Source: Candidatus Peregrinibacteria bacterium
GTDB lineage: Bacteria; Patescibacteriota; Gracilibacteria; UBA1369
Direction of reading: 5' to 3'
NCBI GenBank assembly: GCA_014729615.1
Contig: WJJQ01000072.1
Span: forward strand, 1 to 6,519
Length of the DNA stretch: 6,519 nucleotides
In this document: one piece after another, positions 1-6,126 of the stretch
How the letters are laid out: each line of letters begins with the position of its first letter
Position numbering within the stretch: position 1 is the stretch's first letter
The notes under the pieces: generated by a model
The model's input: only the letters and a program-made list of their open reading frames with translations
The model's database searches: none
What the model was told of the DNA's origin: nothing
Program-made: the position numbers and the translations under genes

Positions 1-2
1 AT

Positions 3-1397
3 TTAACATACGGAATTTTCAATCTCCATTTCGACAAGACGGTTTAATTCAACAGCGTATTCCATGGGAAGAGTTTTTACAATCGGATGAATAAATCCAT
101 TCACAATCATAGTCGACGCTTCCACCTCGCTTAACCCGCGTGACATTAAATAAAACAATTGCTCCTCACCGATTTTACTAACCGTGGCTTCATGTTCCAT
201 TTGAACGTCGGGGGATTCTATTTGCATGGTTGGATAAGTGTCGGACCTTGATTCATCATCAATCAAAAGGGCGTCGCATACCACTTTCGACTTCACTCCT
301 TTAAGCCCCGGTGTTACTTTAACAATACCCCTATAGCTACTTCTTCCACCGGCTTTACTAACCGATTTCGCATTAATGTTAGAACTGGTATTCGGCGCAA
401 GATGAAATACTTTCGAGCCCGCGTCTTGATGTTGATCTTTTCCGGCCATCGCCACCGACAAAATTTCTGCCTTTGCTCCTTTTTCCATTAAATAAACAGC
501 CGGATATTTCATGGTTACCTTTGACCCCAGATTACAATCAAGCCAAAACATTTCCGCGTTTTCATAGGCAAAAGCCCTTTTGGTGACAAGGTTATAAACA
601 TTTCGCGACCAGTTTTGAATGGTGGTGTATTGCACGCGCGCATTCTTTTTAACAATTATTTCCACCACGGCGGAATGCAAAGAGTCGCTTGAATAAGTCG
701 GAGCCGTGCATCCTTCCACGTAGTGAACAGATGCTCCTTCATCTGCAATAATTAAAGTTCGTTCAAACTGCCCCATGTTTTCGGCGTTAATTCTAAAATA
801 TGCCTGCAATGGCAGCTCGATATGAACACCTTTTGGAATGTAAATAAACGATCCACCGGACCAAACGGCTGAATTCAACGCGGCAAATTTATTGTCTCTT
901 GGAGGCACGACAGTTGCGAAATATTCACGGAAAAGATCGGGATAATCTTTCAAAGCCTGATCAATACCTTCAAAAATAACACCCTTTTTTTTGAGGTCTT
1001 CCTGTAGGTTATGATAAACCATTTCACTTTCGAATTGCGCACCCGAACCCGCCAAAAATTTTCTTTCAGCCTCGGGCACACCCAGTCGTTCAAATGTTTC
1101 CTTAATTTCTTCAGGAACCTCATCCCAGTCGCGCAATGCTTTATCGGACGGTTTTAAATAATAGTGGATGTTATCAAAATCAATTCCGGCAAGGTCGGCT
1201 CCCCACTGCGGCATTTTTTTTGCATGAAAAATTTCCAGCGCTTCAAGTCTGAATTTAAGCATCCATTCCGGTTCATTTTTTTGTCGTGATATCTCTTGAA
1301 CAATTTCTTTGTTCAAACCTTTGTCACTTTTATAAAGTGATTTTGAATCAGTGTGAAAGCCGTATTTGTAATCTTCTTTATTTAATAAATTTTTCAT
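3..1397 (-). CDS. sufB: Fe-S cluster assembly scaffold protein SufB
   Basis: SufB is the scaffold subunit of the cytoplasmic SUF system. With SufC and SufD it forms the complex on which sulfur and iron are assembled into clusters for apo-proteins. The product is 464 aa from ATG 1397, close to the usual Bacillus-type length of about 465. It has the characteristic N-terminal stretch DYKYGFH, then NEPEWMLKFRL, and the core motifs FAALNSAVWSGGSFIY, AYFRINAENMGQFERTL, VEGCTAP (Cys at 230), TIQNWSRNVYNLVTKR, HLAPNTSS and EEQLFYLMSRG. Cys374 in KVVCDALL sits where E. coli SufB has its functional Cys405 (from memory). The frame stays open upstream to a TTG at 1412; I prefer ATG 1397 because it aligns with family N-termini. 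The start overlaps the end of sufC by 20 nt, implying translational coupling. The stop is TAA at 3-5, so the gene is complete, and further suf genes may lie past the left edge. Identity is very sure. Confidence 0.97.
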   Translation of the reverse strand: MKNLLNKEDYKYGFHTDSKSLYKSDKGLNKEIVQEISRQKNEPEWMLKFRLEALEIFHAKKMPQWGADLAGIDFDNIHYYLKPSDKALRDWDEVPEEIKETFERLGVPEAERKFLAGSGAQFESEMVYHNLQEDLKKKGVIFEGIDQALKDYPDLFREYFATVVPPRDNKFAALNSAVWSGGSFIYIPKGVHIELPLQAYFRINAENMGQFERTLIIADEGASVHYVEGCTAPTYSSDSLHSAVVEIIVKKNARVQYTTIQNWSRNVYNLVTKRAFAYENAEMFWLDCNLGSKVTMKYPAVYLMEKGAKAEILSVAMAGKDQHQDAGSKVFHLAPNTSSNINAKSVSKAGGRSSYRGIVKVTPGLKGVKSKVVCDALLIDDESRSDTYPTMQIESPDVQMEHEATVSKIGEEQLFYLMSRGLSEVEASTMIVNGFIHPIVKTLPMEYAVELNRLVEMEIENSVC

Positions 1398-2109
1398 AAC
1401 CGTCTGTTTCAATTTCTTCCGCCAGATTTTTATCTCCGGATTTTAGAATTTGCCCGCCGGCCATAACATGAACATGGTCGGGACTTAAATAATTTAATAA
1501 TCTTTTATAATGAGTAATAACAATAAAACCCGTTTTATTCGTTTTTCGGATTTTTTCAATTTCATCAGCAACCAGTTTTAAAGCATCGACATCCAATCCA
1601 CTGTCTATTTCATCAAGAATTGCATATTTAGGCTTTAGAATAGCTAATTGCGCAATCTCCGACCGCTTTTTTTCTCCTCCCGAAAATCCATCATTCAACG
1701 CGCGTCCCACAAATTTTTCATTCAGCTTCAAGTCGGCAAGCTTTTCTTTAATCAGCGAATAAAAATCAGCCACACCAAAATTGTTACCTTCAAACGAATT
1801 CGCGCAGTTACGCAAAAAATTTCCAAAAGTGATTCCCGGCACTTCATGCGGATATTGAAATCCCAAAAAAAGGCCCCGATGCGCCCTTTCATTTACGGGC
1901 AAATCCAAAAGTTCATTTCCGTTAATTTTCGTCGAACCCGAAGTCACTTTATAATGAGGATGCCCCATAATCGCATAGCTTAGCGAACTTTTGCCGGAGC
2001 CGTTGGGTCCCATTATCGCATGCAATTCACCCGGCTTAACCGTCAGCGAAACCCCTTTAACAATTTCGTTTTTATCCGCGGCTACATGAATGTCTTTTAT
2101 TTCAAACAT
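1378..2109 (-). CDS. sufC: Fe-S cluster assembly ATPase SufC (ABC-type)
   Basis: SufC is the soluble ABC ATPase of the SUF complex. ATP binding dimerises it and drives the conformational change of SufB/SufD that exposes the cluster assembly site; it is not a transporter. The product is 243 aa, near the family's usual 245-260. Visible motifs are Walker A GPNGSGKS (residues 34-41), a Q-loop in FQYPHEVPG (Gln85) typical of SufC, the ABC signature FSGGEKKR (142-149), Walker B YAILDEIDSGLD (162-173) and the switch His200 in VITHY. No membrane segment is seen. The ATG abuts the TAA of the upstream Rrf2 gene (TAAATG) with no spacer and no Shine-Dalgarno sequence, so translation is probably coupled. 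The 3' end overlaps sufB. Confidence 0.98.
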   Translation of the reverse strand: MFEIKDIHVAADKNEIVKGVSLTVKPGELHAIMGPNGSGKSSLSYAIMGHPHYKVTSGSTKINGNELLDLPVNERAHRGLFLGFQYPHEVPGITFGNFLRNCANSFEGNNFGVADFYSLIKEKLADLKLNEKFVGRALNDGFSGGEKKRSEIAQLAILKPKYAILDEIDSGLDVDALKLVADEIEKIRKTNKTGFIVITHYKRLLNYLSPDHVHVMAGGQILKSGDKNLAEEIETDGYEKFIK

Positions 2110-2535
2110 TTAATAAGGATTAACTAAATTATTTAAACTTACATGTTCAAACGCGTCCACTATCAAATTATTCACCATTCCAAGACCCGACCGGACACTG
2201 CATTTATTTGCGTTTGAACAATTTGAACCATGAGCAATGCAAGGCATTACATACATCGGACCTTCAATCGCTTCAATTATTTGCTTTAAAGAAACATGTC
2301 CGGATGATTTTGCCAACTTGTATCCACCGCCCTGCCCACGTACAGCTTCAATTAAGTTGGCTTTACGCAAATCCGCGGCCACTCTCTGTAAAAAATAGAA
2401 ACTTATTCCATTTCTTTCAGCGATTTTTCTAAGCGAAGCGGGCTCTTTAACCAGTTCGCCCAATATCAAGAGGCCGTAATCAACCCGTTTGGAAAAATGT
2501 AAAATACCGGATTTTGTTTGTGATTTGGTACTCAT
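2110..2535 (-). CDS. Rrf2-family transcriptional regulator (IscR/SufR-like, probable Fe-S sensor)
   Basis: This 141-aa protein has the Rrf2 layout. A winged helix-turn-helix spans about residues 12-78 (HFSKRVDYGLLIL, then SLRKIAERNGIS and FLQRVAADLRKANLI, then the wing VRGQGGGYKLAK). A dimerisation helix follows (SLKQIIEAIEGP), then a cysteine cluster Cys99, Cys106 and Cys112 (spacing CX6CX5C). IscR and NsrR bind an Fe-S cluster through an equivalent three-cysteine loop, so an Fe-S or redox sensing role is likely. E. coli IscR has a further His ligand three residues after its last Cys; here that position is Arg115, and a His (His102) lies instead between the first two Cys. As first gene of an operon with sufC and sufB it most likely represses or tunes that operon in response to cluster demand, and itself through the palindrome at 2544-2562. 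The ATG has no Shine-Dalgarno and lies about 7 nt after a -10 box. Family is sure; ligand and exact type are inferred. Confidence 0.93.
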   Translation of the reverse strand: MSTKSQTKSGILHFSKRVDYGLLILGELVKEPASLRKIAERNGISFYFLQRVAADLRKANLIEAVRGQGGGYKLAKSSGHVSLKQIIEAIEGPMYVMPCIAHGSNCSNANKCSVRSGLGMVNNLIVDAFEHVSLNNLVNPY

Positions 2536-2542
2536 AAGCTAA

Positions 2543-2573
2543 ATCATACTAATTAAGTATGAATTAAAGTCAA
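2543..2573 (-). promoter_or_regulatory. Probable promoter of the rrf2-sufC-sufB operon
   Basis: Read on the minus strand, a -35-like TTGACT (2573-2568) is followed after 19 nt by a -10-like TATGAT (2548-2543). A spacing of 16 nt to TAGTAT (2551-2546) is an alternative. Either places transcription initiation within a few bases of the regulator's ATG at 2535, so the message would be leaderless or nearly so. The box matches are good but the 19-nt spacer is long. Confidence 0.55.
2544..2562. promoter_or_regulatory. Palindromic operator candidate for the Rrf2 regulator
   Basis: Perfect 7-bp arms TCATACT (2544-2550) and AGTATGA (2556-2562) flank a 5-bp AT centre (AATTA). The palindrome lies between the -35 and -10 boxes and covers most of the -10, so a bound dimer would block RNA polymerase. 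Rrf2 regulators bind as dimers to inverted repeats and usually control their own operon. Assignment to this regulator is inferred from position. Confidence 0.55.
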
Positions 2574-2590
2574 GGGAATTGAGAGTCAAG
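2561..2590. repeat. Imperfect tandem repeat upstream of the suf promoter
   Basis: Two copies of GAATT-(2 or 3 nt)-AGTCAAG, at 2561-2574 and 2576-2590, are separated by one base. The AGTCAAG cores at 2568-2574 and 2584-2590 are 16 bp apart. Read on the minus strand each copy gives TTGACT, so the repeat duplicates the -35 box and may offer a second polymerase or activator contact. Could be chance in AT-rich DNA. Confidence 0.4.
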
Positions 2591-2669
2591 TATTAAGCAG
2601 TGTTGCCGGCGTATTTTTTATATAATTATTGTAGAAACTATGCTGGCATTCAAACGCAGGCCAAACAAA

Positions 2670-2698
2670 TAGACCCGCGGCCGTTTTTATGCTATAAT
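2670..2698 (+). promoter_or_regulatory. Promoter of the cell-wall hydrolase gene (extended -10)
   Basis: A consensus TATAAT at 2693-2698 is preceded by TGC, forming an extended -10 (TGNTATAAT). A -35-like TAGACC at 2670-2675 (4 of 6 to TTGACA) stands 17 nt away, the ideal spacing. The predicted start near 2705 leaves a leader of about 17 nt with no Shine-Dalgarno sequence. Confidence 0.65.
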
Positions 2699-2714
2699 TA
2701 AAAGAATAATTATA
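2693..2714. repeat. Perfect 8-bp inverted repeat containing the -10 box
   Basis: TATAATTA (2693-2700) and TAATTATA (2707-2714) are exact reverse complements separated by AAAGAA. The left arm is the -10 box of the hydrolase promoter; the right arm gives TATAATTA on the minus strand. It may be an operator for an unseen repressor or a symmetric promoter core. Only AT pairs are involved, so chance is possible. Confidence 0.45.
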
Positions 2715-2721
2715 CCCAAAA

Positions 2722-4752
2722 ATGGCTGTCTCAAAAGAATACAACATACAAAAACTAAAGCCTGACTTGCCAAATAAACCTGAAAGCAAGGAATTTCACG
2801 AGTCTTTAAGAAAACATCAAATTGACTTGGATGAATTTATCAAGCGCATTGAAAACAAGGACAAAAAAGAAATAGTACGTTTTCAGGGTAAATTGGAAAA
2901 GTGGGATTTAAAAGGAGACACTGAAAAAATCAGGCGGGCAGGTATTAGCGAAAAACAAAACGAAAAAGATGCTCTAAAAAGGCATGAATTATTATCGGCC
3001 AGCTTTTTGCAAAGATTGCCCGGTAATTCTTTAACATACAAAATAGATTTTAAAGGAAACATGCTTGCTGAATGGAAAGTGGGATTGGGAGATATGCTAC
3101 CCACAAACATCAAGGAAGTTCATGTGGTTAGGGGACCTCAAATATATGTTGGCGTACGTGCTCAAAATCCACAAACGGGAAGAATAGGTTACTATGAAAA
3201 AAACGCAATCGAAAATGGACGTTATGATTATTTGGCAGTGCACACGGGCGACACCGTTCAGGTGAAAAAAACCGCTTCCATGAAAAGCGCGGTAGAAAAA
3301 AGACATGCGTTTAGAGAGCACCTTGCAATCTACAATCAAAACGCCATGGGCGACGACTCTTCTGAAGGGTCAGAGCGCAGATACAATGCCCGTGAAAGAA
3401 AATTGTATCCATCGGAGGCTTTAGCGGTAAAAGAAAACACAAAATCTAAAAAATCCAGAACAAGAAAAAACGCTCGGTCCGCCAGACGAAAATTTCGACG
3501 TGAAGTGCTTGGCAATCCATCCAGAAATATTGGCGCCATCAAAGAAATAAACGGCCAACAATTTGAACGGATTGATCGAAATTTCTGGATGAAAGAAATA
3601 GCCGCGACTCAAGCTGAATCAAAGGAATGGATAATAACGAAGGATCCGCTTACGGGAGGCCCCGTCACTTTTATGGGTGCCGCGATTCCCGGGGGAATCA
3701 GTTTAATGGTTTATCCATACTTAAAAGAAGTTGAGGCAAGGTATGAAAGAACTAATAGTAGCTATAAGGTGAAAAGCACTACCGCCTATGCCTGGAGGCC
3801 CATTCGTGGCGGTAAGTCTATGAGCTACCATTCCTGGGCGGCTGCCATCGATATTAATCCGGCCGATCATCCGCTTGGAAAAAGAAACACAGGCATGGAC
3901 CCCGAATTAATTCGGGCCATGGAAAGTTGCGGTTTTGAATGGGGAGGTCGATGGAAAACACGCGCCGATGACATGCATTTCGAGCTCAGAGTTAATCCCG
4001 CATCATCGGAAAGCTTGTTAAAAACAGCGAAAGGAAGGCAATACATGGCGGCTTTAAAGCAACAAACACCGCAAATCATCGCAAGAATCAACGACATTCG
4101 TCAAACCGAAAACCGACCTCTTTTAAGCTCGAATATTTTTGAAAGAAATCAACAAATGATGGCATCAAGAGCGGAAAAAACTTCAAGAGGCAAAGAAACA
4201 AAAAGGTATAGCATCCCAAACCTGAATGCCGAAAGCGTAGATTGGCATTTGCATAAACGGGCCCCAATGAGAAAGAACGCCGAATCAATGCGTGCAAGCA
4301 TTGAAAATGCAACGGGCAAGTGGCTTCCTTTAATTGAATCCAGCTGTCGGAAACACGGCATAACCGACTACATCCCATTAGTGAGAGCAATCATGTATCA
4401 GGAGTCAAAAGGGAATCCGCGCGCCGTGGGAAAAAACACCAACGGCACCAGAGACCAAGGTTTAATGCAGTTGAATTCAAGATATTTCAAACACCCCAAC
4501 GTTATGGATCCCGCGGTTAATATTGATTTGGGAGTAAAACATCTTGCCGGATTGTTAAAAAGATACAATGGAAACGTAATAGACGTTGCCGCCGCATATA
4601 ATTGCGGCCATGCCGAAGCCGAAAAAATTGGAAAAAAAGTATACGATATTCCACACCTGACACGGGAAACATATGTACCTAATGTGCTTACCGCCATGAG
4701 TTTAATGGGTAAGCAAAATCTTCCACAAAAGGGGAATTTTGAATATGCGTAA
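2722..4752 (+). CDS. Bifunctional peptidoglycan hydrolase: M15 peptidase plus SLT lytic transglycosylase, without signal peptide
   Basis: This 676-aa basic protein joins two wall-cutting domains. Residues about 320-425 form an M15 zinc peptidase of the VanY/L-Ala-D-Glu endopeptidase type: SYHSWAAAIDINP gives Zn ligands His370 and Asp377, FEWGGRW precedes DDMHFE with His419 as third ligand, and Asp416 is the likely catalytic acid. Residues about 533-660 form a Slt70-type lytic transglycosylase: catalytic Glu561 in YQESKGNP, then GLMQLN (580-585), AAYNCG (624-629) and ETYVPNVL. It should cleave both stem peptides and glycan strands. Residues 20-90 are charged and helical; about 90-185 form an unrecognised, probably beta-rich domain; a very basic linker (about 220-262) follows. 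There is no signal peptide or membrane segment, and an in-frame TAA at 2707-2709 excludes a longer start. It has its own promoter and no operon partner. It could be a phage-derived lysin, a virion or secretion-linked hydrolase, or a weapon against a neighbour's wall; domain calls are firm, role is open. Confidence 0.9.
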   Translation: MAVSKEYNIQKLKPDLPNKPESKEFHESLRKHQIDLDEFIKRIENKDKKEIVRFQGKLEKWDLKGDTEKIRRAGISEKQNEKDALKRHELLSASFLQRLPGNSLTYKIDFKGNMLAEWKVGLGDMLPTNIKEVHVVRGPQIYVGVRAQNPQTGRIGYYEKNAIENGRYDYLAVHTGDTVQVKKTASMKSAVEKRHAFREHLAIYNQNAMGDDSSEGSERRYNARERKLYPSEALAVKENTKSKKSRTRKNARSARRKFRREVLGNPSRNIGAIKEINGQQFERIDRNFWMKEIAATQAESKEWIITKDPLTGGPVTFMGAAIPGGISLMVYPYLKEVEARYERTNSSYKVKSTTAYAWRPIRGGKSMSYHSWAAAIDINPADHPLGKRNTGMDPELIRAMESCGFEWGGRWKTRADDMHFELRVNPASSESLLKTAKGRQYMAALKQQTPQIIARINDIRQTENRPLLSSNIFERNQQMMASRAEKTSRGKETKRYSIPNLNAESVDWHLHKRAPMRKNAESMRASIENATGKWLPLIESSCRKHGITDYIPLVRAIMYQESKGNPRAVGKNTNGTRDQGLMQLNSRYFKHPNVMDPAVNIDLGVKHLAGLLKRYNGNVIDVAAAYNCGHAEAEKIGKKVYDIPHLTRETYVPNVLTAMSLMGKQNLPQKGNFEYA

Positions 4753-4760
4753 AAAAAGTG

Positions 4761-5288
4761 TCAAACTAAATCCTTGTTTTCGTAAATCACGAATTTATAA
4801 GGGATTTCTTTTTCTTCTACAGCATTCGATTCAGAAACCAAAATGAATTTTTCTTTTGAAAATTTAGGGAAAAAAGTATCACAATCAAAACTTTTCAAAA
4901 TTTCGGTCAAATAAATTTTCTTACATTCCGGCCTTTCCACAGCTTGCTTGTAAATCGACGCGCCTCCCATAAAAAACACTTCACCTACATTGCCCACTTC
5001 GCTGGCAACAGCAAGAGCCTCATCAATACTCTTTGCAAGCACGACCCCATCCGGCAAAGAAACATCATCAAAAGCAAGTACAATATTCTTTCTGCCCTTT
5101 AAAGGTCGGGATTTTTCGGGCAAAGAAATCCAGGTGTTGTACCCCATTATGACAACGTTTTGTTTTGATCCGTCACCTAAAGTCGTTTCGGTAAAATATG
5201 CGAGTTCACCCGGCAAACGCCAGGGTAGCGCATTATTTTTACCAATGCCATAATTTTCATCCACGGCCGCGATTACGGAAAACATCAT
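4761..5288 (-). CDS. folA: Dihydrofolate reductase
   Basis: This enzyme reduces 7,8-dihydrofolate to tetrahydrofolate with NADPH in the cytoplasm, restoring the cofactor that ThyA oxidises. The product is 175 aa, slightly longer than the usual 160-165. Motifs in order are FSVIAAVDENYGIGKNNALPW (the Met20-type loop), LPGELAYF, VIMGYNTWISLP (NADPH and substrate binding) and FFMGGASIY (residues 105-113, cofactor glycine loop), then the family-typical YLTEI and CDTFFP. The proton-relay acid is Glu28 where E. coli has Asp27, as in animal enzymes. The start ATG overlaps the thyA stop as ATGA, and the second codon is also ATG, so a start one codon later is possible. Translation is probably coupled to thyA. 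TGA at 4761-4763 ends it 8 bp from the stop of the convergent hydrolase gene. Confidence 0.96.
   Translation of the reverse strand: MMFSVIAAVDENYGIGKNNALPWRLPGELAYFTETTLGDGSKQNVVIMGYNTWISLPEKSRPLKGRKNIVLAFDDVSLPDGVVLAKSIDEALAVASEVGNVGEVFFMGGASIYKQAVERPECKKIYLTEILKSFDCDTFFPKFSKEKFILVSESNAVEEKEIPYKFVIYENKDLV
4768..4818 (+). terminator. Candidate terminator for the hydrolase gene, inside the folA 3' end
   Basis: AAATCCTT (4768-4775) pairs with AAGGGATTT (through 4800-4807, one G-U pair) as an 8-bp outer stem. Inside it TTCGT (4779-4783) pairs with ACGAA (4789-4793) around a 5-nt loop. The plus strand continues with CTTTTTCTTCT, placed as in an intrinsic terminator. On the minus strand a run of seven T (4757-4751) follows 10 nt after the same stem, so it might also serve folA. 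Stems are AT-rich, hence moderate confidence. Confidence 0.4.
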
Positions 5289-6100
5289 ACTGCTACTTTA
5301 AATTTAATAAACGGATCATGTTCGTAATCCTTAATTTCAAAATCTTCATACTTCAAATCCCAAAAAGGTTTATCTGCTATAACCAATTTTGGCAGTTTTT
5401 TAGGCTCCCTTTTTAATTGTTCTTTCAGGCCATCGATATGATTCAAATAAATATGAGCGTCACCCAAAGTGTGTGTAAAAACACCGGCTTCCAGACCGCA
5501 TTCTTTTGCCACCATCATCATTAATGCGGCATATGACGCAATATTGAACGGCACTCCCAGTGCGATATCGGCACTCCTCTGATAAAGTTGGCAATCCAGT
5601 CTTCCATTCACTACATAAAACTGAAAAAAAGCATGACATGGCGGCAATTTCATTTCATCAAGATCCGAAACGTTCCAGGCGCTTACAATAATTCTGCGCG
5701 AATCGGGATTATTCTTAATTGTGTCGATCGCGTTTTGTATTTGATCAATATGTTCCACTTTAAAACGACCGTCTTCGTCCCGAGGTACGTATTTTCTCCA
5801 CTTGCGCCATTGATAACCGTAAATGGGGCCAAGGTCACCGTTTTCATCCGCCCAGGCGTTCCATATAGGTGTGTATTCGGCCAAATCATCATTAATGTTT
5901 GTGGATCCTTTTAAAAACCATAAAAGTTCACGCAATACCCCATCAAAACGAACTTTTTTTGTTGTAAGCAAAGGGAATCCTTCGCGCAAATCATATTTTC
6001 GCTGTACCCCGAAAATTGAAATTGTTCCTGTACCGGTTCTGTCTTTTTTTTCTATTCCGTTTTGCAGAACTTCTTCAACCAAGCTTAAATACTGCCTCAT
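5285..6100 (-). CDS. thyA: Thymidylate synthase (ThyA type)
   Basis: ThyA methylates dUMP to dTMP using 5,10-methylenetetrahydrofolate and releases dihydrofolate, which the overlapping folA product recycles. The product is 271 aa against 264 in E. coli, so it is full length. Visible motifs are the phosphate-binding Arg21 in DRTGTGT, FPLLTTKK, ELLWFLKGSTN, the WNAWAD segment, GPIYGYQWR, the Arg pair in DSRRIIVSAWN, the catalytic Cys155 in LPPCHAFFQFYV, QRSADIALGVPFNIASYA (Asn186 for pyrimidine recognition) and DAHIYLNH (His216, Tyr218). The C-terminus ends KVAV, matching the family's closing VAI/VAV. It is the first gene of a two-gene operon. No Shine-Dalgarno sequence precedes the ATG. This classical enzyme, rather than flavin-dependent ThyX, explains the need for FolA alongside. 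Confidence 0.98.
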   Translation of the reverse strand: MRQYLSLVEEVLQNGIEKKDRTGTGTISIFGVQRKYDLREGFPLLTTKKVRFDGVLRELLWFLKGSTNINDDLAEYTPIWNAWADENGDLGPIYGYQWRKWRKYVPRDEDGRFKVEHIDQIQNAIDTIKNNPDSRRIIVSAWNVSDLDEMKLPPCHAFFQFYVVNGRLDCQLYQRSADIALGVPFNIASYAALMMMVAKECGLEAGVFTHTLGDAHIYLNHIDGLKEQLKREPKKLPKLVIADKPFWDLKYEDFEIKDYEHDPFIKFKVAV

Positions 6101-6126
6101 AATTTGATGGAGTTAATTCGGCCTTC

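Noticed and set aside
1398..1412. Upstream TTG start for sufB at 1412 with GGAAG just before it
   Set aside because: GGAAG lies only 3 nt from the TTG, too close to act as a ribosome site. ATG 1397 matches family N-termini better. The frame alone cannot exclude TTG.
1648..1983. 111-codon plus-strand open frame antisense to sufC
   Set aside because: It lies wholly inside sufC, has no recognisable motif or promoter, and reads like the basic, low-complexity shadow of a conserved gene.
2651..2687. Stem formed by AAAC-GCA-GGCC and GGCC-GTTT followed by T residues, terminator-like on the plus strand
   Set aside because: There is a 3-nt bulge, only eight pairs, no upstream plus-strand gene to terminate, and it overlaps the hydrolase -35 region.
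2586..2789. 67-codon minus-strand frame across the gap before the hydrolase gene
   Set aside because: It starts inside the hydrolase coding region, has no ribosome site or recognisable family, and would be transcribed against a good promoter. Probably chance.
2722..4752. Reading the hydrolase as part of a prophage lysis cassette
   Set aside because: No holin, spanin, capsid, tail or integrase gene and no attachment-like repeat is seen. The neighbours are housekeeping genes, so phage origin remains only a possibility.
4761..6100. Possible UGA recoding as glycine (known in some CPR lineages)
   Set aside because: UGA ends both folA and thyA at the family-typical C-terminus, and no gene has an internal in-frame UGA, so the standard bacterial code fits.
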